NCBI GenBank assembly: GCA_964351025.1
Contig: CAYGLV010000005.1
Coordinates: 1 to 64,000 of the forward strand
Source: CAYGLV01 sp964351025
GTDB taxonomy: Bacteria; Actinomycetota; Thermoleophilia; Gaiellales; Gaiellaceae
Reading direction: 5' to 3'
DNA: 64,000 nucleotides
The notes under the pieces were generated by a model. That model did no database searches and was not told the DNA's origin. It saw nothing but the letters and a program-made list of their open reading frames with translations. Made by a program: the position numbers and the translations under genes. Within the stretch, counting starts at the first letter, position 1; each line of letters begins with the position of its first letter. Shown one piece after another: positions 33,732 to 42,652 of the stretch.

Positions 33732-35300
33732 GTGGACGCCCTGGCCCTCGGCTCCATGCTGGCGCGGCTCCCGCGGGAGCGGACGCGGCTGCTCGACAAC
33801 CTCGGCCAGGTGCGCCGCGCCGCCGGGCCGGTCACGCCGGAGATCGCGGACGCGCTCGCCGACCACATGAACATCAGGCGGGGCGAGGTGCACGAGGTGG
33901 TGTCCTTCTACTCGTTCCTGCAACTGCCTGTGGACACGATCCGCGTCTGCACGGGCCCGGTCTGCGACTGTCAAGGCGCGCGCGAGCTGCTCGCCGCGAA
34001 CCCGGGCGCGGTCGAGGTGCCCTGCCTCGGGCACTGCGATCTCGCCCCGGTGCTGACGCACGGCGACGAGATCGTCCCGCCTGTCACGCACCGGACGAAC
34101 GAGGGCGTCTCGCTCGGCCTGCACGAGCGCGACGAGACGCTGGCCGACTACGAGCGCCGCGGCGGGCTCGAGGTGCTCCGGAATCCGCCTGCGAACGGGC
34201 GCGTCGTCGCGGAGCTGAAGGCCTCGGGCCTCACCGGCCTCGGCGGCGCGGGCTTCCCGACCGGGCTCAAATGGGAGGCGGTCGCGCGCGAGCCGGCGCC
34301 GCGCTACGTCGTCGTCAACGCCGACGAGGGCGAGCCGGGGACGATCAAGGACCGCTACGTGATGGAGCTGCGACCGCATCTGCTCGTCGAGGCGACCCTG
34401 CTCGCGATGCAGTTCGCCGGGACGACGGAGGGCTTCGTCTACATCCGCGAGGAGTATGCGACCGCCCGCGAGCGGCTGCGGAGCGCGATCGCCGAGTTTC
34501 GGGATTCCGGGCTGATGACCGGGAGCTCGATCGAGCTTGTCGTCGGCGCCGGCGCCTACATCGCCGGCGAGGAGACGGCGATGCTCGAATCGATGGAGGG
34601 CCGCCGCGCGATGCCGCGCCTCAAGCCCCCCTTCCCGAGCGAGGCCGGTTACCTCGGCCGCCCGACGCTGATCAACAACGTCGAGACCCTCGCGCACATC
34701 CCCGCGATCCTCGCGAACGGCGGCGCCTGGTGGGCCGGCCTCGGCTCCAACGGCGAGCCGGGCACGCGGCTCTGGTCCGTCTCGGGCGCAGTGGCACGGC
34801 CGGGCTGCTACGAGGCCCCGAACGGGATCGTCCTCCAGGAACTGCTCGACACGTACGCGGGCGGGCTCACCGAGCCGGCGGGTGCGATCGTCCCCGGCGG
34901 CGCCGCCTCCGGGATCCTGCCGCCGTCGGCGCTCGCGACCGCGCTCACGCAGAAGGCGCTGAGCGAGCTCGGCGCGGGCCTCGGCTCGGCCGCCGTCCAG
35001 GTCTTCCCGCAGTCCTACTCCCCGCTGCGACTGCTCGCCGAGACGCTGCGCTTCTTCGCCGAGGAGTCGTGCCAGAAATGCACACCGTGCCGGATCGGCA
35101 GCCGCGCCCTCCACCACATGTGCGAGGAGCTGCGCGGGGGCGAGGCCGTGATGCCGCGGTGGCAGGTCGAGGAGTGGCTCGACGCGATGGAGAAGACCTC
35201 CATCTGCGGGCTCGGCCAGGCCGCACCCCTGCCGGTGCGGAACGCGTTCCGGCACTGGCCCGAGCTCTTCGCGCCCCTCGGAGAGGCGGCGGTACGATGA
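33732..35300 (+). CDS. NuoE-NuoF fusion: NADH-oxidoreducing subunit of formate dehydrogenase
   Basis: A 522-residue fusion of two complex I-type electron-transfer modules. NuoE part (1-120): thioredoxin-like [2Fe-2S] site C73, C78, C98, C102 (VCTGPVCDC, PCLGHCD). NuoF part (150-522): NAD/FMN motifs LTGLGGAGFPTGLKW and VVNADEGEPGTIKDR, and an N3-type [4Fe-4S] site SCQKCTPCRIGS plus a later Cys in SICGLGQ. It passes electrons between the formate-oxidising subunit encoded next (ATGA overlap) and NAD(H). GTG at 33732 follows TAGACT (33718-33723) at eight bases. No other complex I genes are present. Confidence 0.88.
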   Translation: MDALALGSMLARLPRERTRLLDNLGQVRRAAGPVTPEIADALADHMNIRRGEVHEVVSFYSFLQLPVDTIRVCTGPVCDCQGARELLAANPGAVEVPCLGHCDLAPVLTHGDEIVPPVTHRTNEGVSLGLHERDETLADYERRGGLEVLRNPPANGRVVAELKASGLTGLGGAGFPTGLKWEAVAREPAPRYVVVNADEGEPGTIKDRYVMELRPHLLVEATLLAMQFAGTTEGFVYIREEYATARERLRSAIAEFRDSGLMTGSSIELVVGAGAYIAGEETAMLESMEGRRAMPRLKPPFPSEAGYLGRPTLINNVETLAHIPAILANGGAWWAGLGSNGEPGTRLWSVSGAVARPGCYEAPNGIVLQELLDTYAGGLTEPAGAIVPGGAASGILPPSALATALTQKALSELGAGLGSAAVQVFPQSYSPLRLLAETLRFFAEESCQKCTPCRIGSRALHHMCEELRGGEAVMPRWQVEEWLDAMEKTSICGLGQAAPLPVRNAFRHWPELFAPLGEAAVR

Positions 35301-38005
35301 GCCGCGTGGAGCGTCACGTCGAGCTCGTACTCGACGGCCAAGCGGTCAGCGCGCCGGAGGGAGAGTTGCTCGTCCACGCCGCCGCCCGCCACGGCGTCTT
35401 CATTCCGACCCTCTGCCACGACGACAAGCTCGAGCCCTACGGCGGCTGCCGTCTGTGCGTCGTCTCCGTCGAAGGCGTCCCGCGCCCCGTCGCGGCTTGC
35501 GCGACGCGCGTGCGCGCCGGAATGGTCGTCTCCACGAACGGGCCGGCCGAGGGCTTCCGCAAGACGCTGACCGAGATGCTCCTGACCGAGCACCTGAACC
35601 CGTCGCCCGGTGGCCGCCCGAACGAGCTCGCCGACATGGCTGCGGAGTACGGGGCGACCGCGCCCTTCATCCTCCCCGACGCGAAGCGCGAGCCCTACGA
35701 GGACAGGAACCAGCTGATGGGCTACGACCCCGATGCCTGCATCCTCTGCAACCGCTGCGTGCGGTACACGCAGGAGGTGATGCAGTGCTCGGCCCTCTCG
35801 CTCGAGGGTCGCGGCGGGCACGCGCGGATCGTCCCGACCTGGGGCCGCTCGTGGCTCGACACCGAGTGCGAGCTGTGCGGCGGCTGTCTCTCCGTCTGCC
35901 CGACCGGCGCGCTGTACGAGAAGTTCCTCGAGGGCACGGAGGTCGAGGAGCGGAAGCTCGAGCAGGTGCGCTCGACCTGCACGTTCTGCGGCGTCGGCTG
36001 CCAGGTCGACCTCAACGTCGATCCCACCACGCGGCGGATCGTCAAGGTCACCTCGAGGGACGAGTACCTGCCGAACGAGGGCAACCTCTGCGTCAAGGGC
36101 CGCTTCGCCTTCAACTTCGTCCATCACCCCGACCGCCTCACCGAGCCGCTCGTGCGCGGCGAGGACGGGAAGCTGCACCCCACCACGTGGGAGCACGCGC
36201 TCCAGGTCGCGGCCGACGGCCTGAGAGGGGTGATGACCCGCCACGGCCCGCAGGCAGTGGGCGTACTCGCGAGCGCGCGGCTGACGAACGAGGAGAACTA
36301 CCTGATCCAGAAGCTCTCCCGCGCCGTCATCGGCACGAACTCAGTCCACTCCTGCGAAGCGACCTGACACGCTCCCACTCTTTACGGCCTGGTCAGGTCG
36401 TTGGGCAGAGGGGCCAGTACCAACTCGATCCCCGAGATCGAGAACGCGCGCTTCCTCTTCGTGATCGGCTCGAATACGACCGAGGCGCACCCGGTGCTCG
36501 CGCTGCGGATGAAGAAGGCCGTACGCAACGGCGCCACGCTCGTCGTCGCCGACCCGCGCAAGATCTGGCTGACGAAGCTGGCGAAGCGCCACCTCCAACT
36601 CCGCCCCGGGTCGGACGTGTGGCTGCTGAACGCGATGATGCACACGATCCTCGCCGAGGGGCTGCAGGACGAGGTCTACATCCGCAAATACACGGACGAC
36701 TTCGAGGCGGTGCGCGAGGTCGTGATGCGCTACACCCCCGAGGAGGCGGAGCAGGTCACGGGCGTCCCCGCCGAGGCGATCCGCGCGACTGCCCGCGAGT
36801 ACGCGAGCGAACGCCACGCCGCGATCTTCTACACGCTCGGCATCACCGAGCACGCCTGCGGCGTGGACAACATCTGGTCGCTCTCGAACCTCGTGCTGCT
36901 GACCGGGCACCTCGGTTACGAGTCGACGGGCCTGAACGCCCTGCGCGGCCAGAACAACGTCCAGGGCCTGAACGACTCCGGCGCGAACCCGTCGTACCTG
37001 CCCGGCTACCAGGCGGTGGACGACCCCGAGATCCGGAGGAAGTTCTCCGAGGCCTGGGGCGCGGAGGTGCCGGAGACCCCCGGCTACCGGCTCGACCAGA
37101 TGATGTCGGGCCTGCACGACGGGCGGATCAGGGCGCTGTACCTGATCGGCGAGAACCCGGCGCAGACCGAGCCGAACGCCCACCACGTCATGCAGGGGCT
37201 CGAGCAGGTCGAGTTCATCGTCTCGCAGGACATCTTCCTGAACGAGATGACGGCGGGGCTCGCGCACGTCGTCCTGCCTGCGTCGAGCTTCGCGGAGAAG
37301 GACGGCACCTTCACTAACACGGAGCGGCGGATCTCGCTCGTCCGGCCAGCGGTGCCGTGCCCCGGCAACGCACGCATCGACCGCGACATCGTGATCGCAT
37401 TGGCGAACGCCCTCGGCGCCGCCTGGGAGTACCCCGACGCAGAGGCCGTGTGGAACGAGCTCGCCGACCTCGCGCCCGCGTGGTACGGCGTCCGCTACGA
37501 CCGTCTCGAGGAGAACGGCATCCAGTGGCCTGCTCCCGAACTCGGACACCCCGGCACGCCGTTCCTCCACGCCCCGGCGCCGGCCCGCGCGGGCGGGCGC
37601 GGCAAGTTCTTTCCCGTCGAGTGGCAGCCGCCGATCGAGCAGCCCGACTCGGAGTACCCGCTCGTCCTCTCCACCGGGCGAACGCTCTACCACTACAACT
37701 CGGCGACCATGACGATGCGCGAGGACGGGATCACCGACAAGCAGGAGGACGCCTTCTTCGAGATCTCCGCCGAGGACGCCTCGAATCTGGGCCTGAAGGA
37801 GGGTGACCTGGCGCGGCTCGTCTCGCGGCGCGGCGACCTGGAGGCCCGCGCGCACATCACGGACCGCGTCTACCCCGGGCTCGTGTGGATGGCGCTCCAC
37901 TTCGCCGAGGCAAAGGTCAACTGGCTGACGCACGACGTCGGTGACCCGTTGATCGGAACGCCGGAATACAAGGTGAGCGCCGTCCGCGTCGAGGCGAGCG
38001 CATGA
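35297..38005 (+). CDS. fdhA: formate dehydrogenase catalytic subunit, selenocysteine-containing (in-frame UGA read through)
   Basis: Read as one 902-residue protein with TGA at 36365-36367 (codon 357) as selenocysteine: CEAT-U-HAPTLYGL aligns with the U/C-H-x-P-x-x-x-G-L active site of FdhF-type enzymes, and coding continues in frame. Domains: [2Fe-2S] ferredoxin (C40, C51, C54, C68), two-cluster ferredoxin (C148-C164; C191, C194, C197, C201), molybdopterin Fe4S4 (C228, C231, C235, C265), the Moco/MGD catalytic core and a C-terminal dinucleotide-binding domain (LVLSTGRTLYHYNS). The NuoG-type HC3 cysteines after H99 are absent. Oxidises formate (or reduces CO2) with the NuoEF partner. ATGA overlaps both neighbours. 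A SECIS-like hairpin follows the UGA. Confidence 0.9.
36365..36401 (+). promoter_or_regulatory. bacterial SECIS-like element at the UGA selenocysteine codon
   Basis: From the TGA at 36365 the sequence can fold into a seven-pair stem, 36384-36390 with 36395-36401 (one G-U pair), closed by the loop GGTC at 36391-36394. The loop is 24 bases past the UGA. Bacterial SECIS elements lie directly after the UGA and expose a GGUC/GGUCU apical loop to SelB, as in E. coli fdhF. The match in position and loop is good; the function is inferred. Confidence 0.75.
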
Positions 38006-38754
38006 CCGACTCGCTCGACGCGGAGGCGGCCGAACGTCACCTCGAGGGCCGCTTCGGCAGGCCGTACCTCTACGGGCCGGAGTGCGAGTCCACGCAGGCA
38101 GCCCTGCTCGACGGCGACTACCCGGAGGGCGCCGTCTGCGTGACCGACCACCAGACGGCGGGCCGCGGCCGGCTGGGACGCCGGTGGGTCGAGCCGGCGG
38201 GGACCTCCGTGCTCGTCTCGGTCCTGCTCAGCCCTCCGGCCGGCCGGAGGGCGCAGGAGCTCTCGCTCGTCGCGGGGCTCGCAACGGCGGAAGCGGTCGA
38301 GCGCGCGACCGGGCTCTCCGTCCAGGTGAAATGGCCGAACGACGTGATGCTCAACCGCCGCAAGGTCGCCGGCGTGCTCGCGGAGATGCGCGGCCGCGCC
38401 GTCGTCGTCGGGATCGGGATCAACGTCAACCAGACGCGCGACGAGCTCCCGACCGACGCGAGGACGCCTGCCGGCTCGTTGCGCACGCTCACGGGGGCGA
38501 CCTACGACCGCGCCGCCCTGCTCGGCTCGCTCCTCTACCGGCTCGAGCGGCTCTACGACGGCTGGCGGCAGGGCGGCCTCCCCCACATCTACGCCGAGCT
38601 CGGCGCCCGCGACTTCCTGCGCGGGCGGCAGGTGACCGTGGACGGCGTCAGCGGCACAGCCATGATGATCGACCGCGAGGGGCGCCTGCTCGTGAATGTC
38701 GGCCACGGCGACGTCACGGCGGTCGAGTCGGGCAACGTCGAGTACGTTCGCTAG
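38002..38754 (+). CDS. birA: biotin-[acetyl-CoA-carboxylase] ligase
   Basis: A 250-residue class I (no helix-turn-helix) biotin protein ligase that attaches biotin to carboxylase carrier proteins. The biotin/ATP motif TAGRGRLGRRWV and the KWPNDVML motif are intact, with GIGINVNQ and a small C-terminal SH3-like domain. Its ATG overlaps the fdhA stop (ATGA), so it is co-transcribed with the formate dehydrogenase genes though not functionally related in an obvious way. Convergent four-base overlap with mobA. Confidence 0.9.
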   Translation: MTDSLDAEAAERHLEGRFGRPYLYGPECESTQAALLDGDYPEGAVCVTDHQTAGRGRLGRRWVEPAGTSVLVSVLLSPPAGRRAQELSLVAGLATAEAVERATGLSVQVKWPNDVMLNRRKVAGVLAEMRGRAVVVGIGINVNQTRDELPTDARTPAGSLRTLTGATYDRAALLGSLLYRLERLYDGWRQGGLPHIYAELGARDFLRGRQVTVDGVSGTAMMIDREGRLLVNVGHGDVTAVESGNVEYVR

Positions 38755-39266
38755 CCGAGGGCGGCGAGCTCGTCGACGGTGTCCACATCGGCGAGCAGCC
38801 TCTCGTCGAGCTCGAGCACGCGGTCGTTCACGCCCCAGAGCGAGAGCCGCCCGGCGGCGACGCGCGCCTCGATCGCCGGCAGCATGTTCTTCGCGTAGGC
38901 GCCGGGCAGCGGGCCCGTCTGCGGCACCGCGACCGCCGCGCCGAGCGCGCGCAGCGCCTCGACGGTCAGGAGCGGGCAGTCCACCGGCAGGAAGACGGCA
39001 ACCTCGTGGGCGGCGGCCCGCAGCCCGGCCATGACGCCGAAGACCGGCGCCCGCTCAGGGCTCCCGTCGTCGAGCACGGGGAAGGGCAGCGGCAGCGCGT
39101 CGGCCGTCTTCCCGACGGCGAGCACCTCGTCGCAGGCCTCGTGGAGCACGCGCCACGCCCGCTCGGCGAGCGTCTCGCCGCGAAACCGCGCGAGCGCCTT
39201 CGGCGAGCCGAACCGCTCGCTCGCCCCACCGACGAGCAGGACGCCCGTCAGCCGGTGATCCGCCAC
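38751..39266 (-). CDS. mobA: molybdenum cofactor guanylyltransferase
   Basis: A 171-residue nucleotidyltransferase with the MobA signature LVGGASERFGSPKAL, the Mg-site motif FLPVDCPLL and the AYAKNMLPAIEA C-terminal segment. It converts molybdopterin to MGD, the cofactor form needed by the formate dehydrogenase encoded convergently. Its GTG start lies inside the end of fdhD (19-base overlap), so fdhD-mobA form an operon. Confidence 0.85.
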   Translation of the reverse strand: MADHRLTGVLLVGGASERFGSPKALARFRGETLAERAWRVLHEACDEVLAVGKTADALPLPFPVLDDGSPERAPVFGVMAGLRAAAHEVAVFLPVDCPLLTVEALRALGAAVAVPQTGPLPGAYAKNMLPAIEARVAAGRLSLWGVNDRVLELDERLLADVDTVDELAALG

Positions 39267-40039
39267 GGCTCCGTGTAGACGGTCATGCGCCCCTCACGGA
39301 CGAAGCCGCAGAGCGTGATCCCCCGGTCGGCCGCCAGCTCGACGGCGAGGCTCGTCGGCGCCCCGACGGCGACGAGCACGGGGCAGCCGGCGACGGCCGC
39401 CTTCTGCACGAGCTCGAAGGCGATCCGGCCGCTGACGCAGAGCACCGACCCCGCCAGCGGCAGGAGGCCCTCGCGGAAGGCCCAGCCGAGCACCTTGTCC
39501 AGCGCGTTGTGCCGTCCGACGTCCTCGCGGACGCACAGCGGCTCGGCCGAGGCCGTGAAGAGCCCCGCCGCGTGCAGCCCGCCCGTGGCCGCGAACGCCG
39601 CCTGCGCCCCGCGCAGCCGCTCCGGCAGCTCGACGACGACAGCTGCGGGCAGCGTCAGACCACTCTCGACGCGGGCCGTCTCCACCGCGACCGACTCGAG
39701 GGCGCCCTTGCCGCACACGCCGCACGAGGACGAGGTGAGAAAGTTCCGTTTCAGCCGAGCCGGGTCGAAGCCAGGCGCGTCCACCTCGACGACGTTCGCC
39801 GCAAGGTCGTCCGCCGGTCGCGCACCGGCAGGCCGCAGGCCTTCCGAGAGACAGAACCCGAGCGCGAGCTCCTCGTCGTGCCCGGGAGTGCGCATGGTCA
39901 CGGACACCGGCCCGCCGTTGATCCTGATCTCGAGCGGCTCCTCGACGGCGATCCGGTCGCGCTGCTCTCCGCCCGGCCTGCGGACGACGGCAACCTCGGC
40001 GGTGCTGTAGGGCGGTGCGTCGTTGGGTCGGGACGTCAC
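39248..40039 (-). CDS. fdhD: formate dehydrogenase accessory sulfurtransferase FdhD
   Basis: A 263-residue FdhD, which transfers sulfur from the desulfurase to the molybdenum centre of formate dehydrogenase. The essential CxxC is in SSSCGVCGKGALE (near residue 120); EDVGRHNALDKV and VSGRIAFELVQKAA are conserved blocks. GTG at 40039 fits the protein start; an in-frame extension upstream has no support. Upstream of mobA with overlap and convergent to the fdhA operon, so all parts of a formate dehydrogenase maturation set are together. Confidence 0.92.
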   Translation of the reverse strand: MTSRPNDAPPYSTAEVAVVRRPGGEQRDRIAVEEPLEIRINGGPVSVTMRTPGHDEELALGFCLSEGLRPAGARPADDLAANVVEVDAPGFDPARLKRNFLTSSSCGVCGKGALESVAVETARVESGLTLPAAVVVELPERLRGAQAAFAATGGLHAAGLFTASAEPLCVREDVGRHNALDKVLGWAFREGLLPLAGSVLCVSGRIAFELVQKAAVAGCPVLVAVGAPTSLAVELAADRGITLCGFVREGRMTVYTEPWRITG

Positions 40040-40097
40040 GGGACTGCAACGGTAGCGGCCCGTGCGCCGGATGTCGCGCTCCTCGCGGCCGGCGCCG

Positions 40098-40418
40098 CTA
40101 CGCCAGCGCAAGAACCGTCAGGAGGGCACGCTCGACCTCGTCCAGCTCAGTTCGCATGAGCACTCCAGCCGATGCGCCAAGCCGCGAGCGATCGACGGCT
40201 CCGAGCTGCTCGACGAGCACGCGCGTGCGCCGGCCGGCGATCGTCACCTCGGGCCGGAACGATGCCGGCCGCGCCGCGGTCGAGGTCGGCGCGACGATCA
40301 CGGTCGAGAGTGACAGCAGCTCGTCCGCCTGGACGACGACGCCGTAGCGCGCGCCCCGCTGCTCGTGCCCGCGCGCCCCGCGCGGCGCCGGCAACCGGAA
40401 CACCTCACCGCGCTGCAC
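40098..40418 (-). CDS. MazF/PemK-family type II toxin
   Basis: A 106-residue MazF-like endoribonuclease. The beta-barrel start GEVFRLPAPRG...GARYGVVVQAD and the VIVAPTSTAARP segment match the (R/K)-G-x-x-(W/F) and V-x-P-x-(T/S)-(S/T) blocks of the PemK fold. MazF toxins cleave mRNA at short sites. It overlaps the upstream antitoxin gene by 14 bases. The His/Arg active-site details cannot be settled by eye. Confidence 0.8.
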   Translation of the reverse strand: MQRGEVFRLPAPRGARGHEQRGARYGVVVQADELLSLSTVIVAPTSTAARPASFRPEVTIAGRRTRVLVEQLGAVDRSRLGASAGVLMRTELDEVERALLTVLALA

Positions 40419-40644
40419 GTAGGGACTCCATCAGGCCCGCGACGGCCTGCGCTTCAGCGCGGTCGCACCGGTCGGCGGCGAGCCGCTCGGCCTCCTCGCG
40501 AAGCGACGGCCCTCGGCTGCGCTCGGCGGCCGCGACGAGCGCCTCGCGGATCGCCTCCGACCGCGTCCGCCCCTGCCGCATCAGAGCCGCGAGCGCCTGC
40601 TCGGCCTCATCGTCGAGCCGGACGGAGATCGCGCGTTCGCTCAC
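40405..40644 (-). CDS. ribbon-helix-helix antitoxin
   Basis: A 79-residue protein with an N-terminal RHH motif (AISVRLDDEAEQALAALM then RTRSEAIREALVAAA) and an Arg/Glu/Ala-rich C-terminal tail expected to wrap the toxin. RHH antitoxins dimerise, bind an operator and repress the operon. The GTG start is nine bases from a perfect palindrome at 40653-40673. Gene order antitoxin-toxin with overlap is the usual layout. Confidence 0.82.
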   Translation of the reverse strand: MSERAISVRLDDEAEQALAALMRQGRTRSEAIREALVAAAERSRGPSLREEAERLAADRCDRAEAQAVAGLMESLRAAR

Positions 40645-40652
40645 AGCTCCAT

Positions 40653-40673
40653 TGTATCACGCAATGTGATACA
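40653..40673. promoter_or_regulatory. palindromic operator ahead of the antitoxin-toxin operon
   Basis: Perfect inverted repeat with eight-base arms TGTATCAC and GTGATACA around a five-base centre GCAAT, nine bases upstream of the antitoxin start. Being AT-rich in a GC-rich region, it probably also overlaps the promoter. Candidate binding site for the RHH antitoxin. Confidence 0.65.
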
Positions 40674-40703
40674 GAACGGTGCCCCGTTCGCTCCGAAAGT
40701 GCG

Positions 40704-42530
40704 TTATTCGACCGTGACGGTCTTGGCGAGATTCCGCGGCTGGTCCACGTTCAAGTCGCGCAGGCGCGCAATCCGGTAGGCCAGAAGCTGCAAGGGCACG
40801 ACGGCGAGCACTGCCTGGAGGAACGGGTGCGTGCGCGGGATGTAGATCACGTCGTCGGCGTGGTGCTGGATGTCCTCGTTGCCGTCGGTCGCGATCGCGA
40901 TCACCTCCGCCCCGCGGGCCCGCGTCTCCTGGATGTTGGAGACGACCTTCTCGTAGACGTGCGAGTCGATCGCGATGCAGACCACCGGCACCTGGTCGTC
41001 GAGCAGGGCGATCGGGCCATGCTTCATCTCGCCGGCCGAGTACGCCTCGGTGGGGATGTACGCGATCTCCTTGAGCTTGAGCGCGCCCTCGAGACAGACC
41101 GGCAGCCCGATGTGGCGGCCGAGATAGAGGAAGAACGGCTTGTCGTAGTGCCGCTGCGCGATCTCCTCGATCGGGTGGTTGGCCTCGAGGAACTCGGCGA
41201 TCTTGTCGGGCAGCGCATCCACCTCCGCGATCAGCTCCGCGATCTCGTCCGGAGGCAGCGTTCCGCGCACCTGCGCGAGCTTCAGCGCCACGAGGTAGAG
41301 GAGTGCGAGCTGGGACGTGAACGTCTTCGACGCGGCGACGCCCATCTCGAGCCCGGCGCGGGTGTAGATGACCGAATCCACCTCGCGCGTGATCTGCGAG
41401 CCCATCATGTTCGTGATCGCGAGCGTGTAAGCGCCCTTCTCGCGGGCGACGGCCATCGCCGCGAGCGTGTCCCGCGTCTCTCCCGACTGCGAGATGCCGA
41501 TGCAGAGTGTGCGCGGGCCGACGACCGGGTTGCGGTAGCGCCACTCGCTCGCGGTCTCGTGCTCGACCGGGATGCGCGCCCACTCCTCGATCACGTAACG
41601 CGCGACGACGCCCGCGTGGTAGGCGCTGCCGCAGGCGAGAATGACGATGCGGTCGAACTCGCGCAGCCGCTCGTCACTCATGCCGAGGCCGTCGAGCACG
41701 AGGCGCCCCTTGCGAACCCGGTCGCCGATCGTCTCCGCGACGGCCTCGGGCTGCTCGTAGATCTCCTTGAGCATGAACGTCTCGAAGCCGCCCTTCTGCG
41801 CGCCCTCGTCGTCCCAGTCGAGGACGAGCGGCTCGTGCGCCACCGGTGTCCCGTCGAGCTGCGTGAAGGTCGCACCCTCCGGGGTGATGGCGACGATCTC
41901 GCCGTTCTCGGGGAAGTAGACGGTTCGCGTTTCGCGCAGGAACGCTGCCGCGTTCGAGGCGAGGAACATCTCGCCCTCGCCGCAGCCGACGACAAGCGGC
42001 GTGTGCAGGCGCACGCCGACGAGTAGGTCGGGGTGGTCGCGGTGGATCACAACGAAGGTGAAATGGCCTTCCATCTCGGCGAACGCCCGGCGCACGGCCT
42101 CGACGAGGTCGCCCTCGTAGTGGCGCTCGAGCAAGTGCGCGACGGTCTCGGCGTCCGTCTCGGAGCTGAACGTGTGCCCGTCGGCGGCCAGGCTCTCCTT
42201 CAGCTCGCGGTAGTTCTCGACGATCCCGTTGAGGACGATCGCGAGGCCGCCGTCGTCGCAGCCCGTGAGCGGGTGGGCGTTGGCCTCGGTGACACCGCCG
42301 TGGGTCGCCCAGCGTGTATGGCCGACGCCGGTGCGCGACGTCGAGGGATGCGACAGCGCGGCGTCCTTCAGGAACTGGAGGTTGCCGACGGCACGAACGT
42401 ACTCGACACCGCCGTCCTCGAGCAGCGCGAGGCCCGCCGAGTCGTAGCCGCGGTACTCGAGGCGCCCGAGGCCGTGCAGCAGCAACGGTTTGCACTCGCG
42501 CGGCCCGACGTATCCGATGATTCCACACAT
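40704..42530 (-). CDS. glmS: glutamine--fructose-6-phosphate aminotransferase
   Basis: A 608-residue GlmS, making glucosamine-6-phosphate for peptidoglycan. Cys at position 2 (MCGIIGYVG) is the glutaminase nucleophile; the N-terminal domain has LEYRGYDSAG and THGGVTEANAHP; two SIS domains (ACGSAYHAG, SQSGETRDTLAA, SEx-type GEMKHGPIALL) follow, ending NLAKTVTVE. A GAAGGAG Shine-Dalgarno precedes the ATG. The 122-base gap to glmM holds no recognisable ribozyme or gene. Confidence 0.97.
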   Translation of the reverse strand: MCGIIGYVGPRECKPLLLHGLGRLEYRGYDSAGLALLEDGGVEYVRAVGNLQFLKDAALSHPSTSRTGVGHTRWATHGGVTEANAHPLTGCDDGGLAIVLNGIVENYRELKESLAADGHTFSSETDAETVAHLLERHYEGDLVEAVRRAFAEMEGHFTFVVIHRDHPDLLVGVRLHTPLVVGCGEGEMFLASNAAAFLRETRTVYFPENGEIVAITPEGATFTQLDGTPVAHEPLVLDWDDEGAQKGGFETFMLKEIYEQPEAVAETIGDRVRKGRLVLDGLGMSDERLREFDRIVILACGSAYHAGVVARYVIEEWARIPVEHETASEWRYRNPVVGPRTLCIGISQSGETRDTLAAMAVAREKGAYTLAITNMMGSQITREVDSVIYTRAGLEMGVAASKTFTSQLALLYLVALKLAQVRGTLPPDEIAELIAEVDALPDKIAEFLEANHPIEEIAQRHYDKPFFLYLGRHIGLPVCLEGALKLKEIAYIPTEAYSAGEMKHGPIALLDDQVPVVCIAIDSHVYEKVVSNIQETRARGAEVIAIATDGNEDIQHHADDVIYIPRTHPFLQAVLAVVPLQLLAYRIARLRDLNVDQPRNLAKTVTVE

Positions 42531-42652
42531 TCCCGTGACGCTCCTTCGCTCCCTGGCCTCTCGCAGTACGCGGCGGGGTCGTGGTTTCCTCGCGAAAGCC
42601 TCCCGTAAGGCACGAAAGGCCCGGCTATTGGTGTCCCGCAGCGGCGCGGAAG

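Noticed and set aside
36401..38005. Separate gene starting with TTG for the C-terminal half of formate dehydrogenase
   Set aside because: No ribosome-binding site, and the frame joins the upstream part exactly through the UGA at the active-site Sec/Cys position.
40098..40644. Toxin-antitoxin genes as sign of a mobile island
   Set aside because: Flanked tightly by fdhD and glmS with no integrase, repeats or composition shift.
42531..42652. glmS ribozyme or other riboswitch upstream of glmS
   Set aside because: No glmS-ribozyme core or known riboswitch motif could be recognised; it looks like an ordinary leader with a Shine-Dalgarno.
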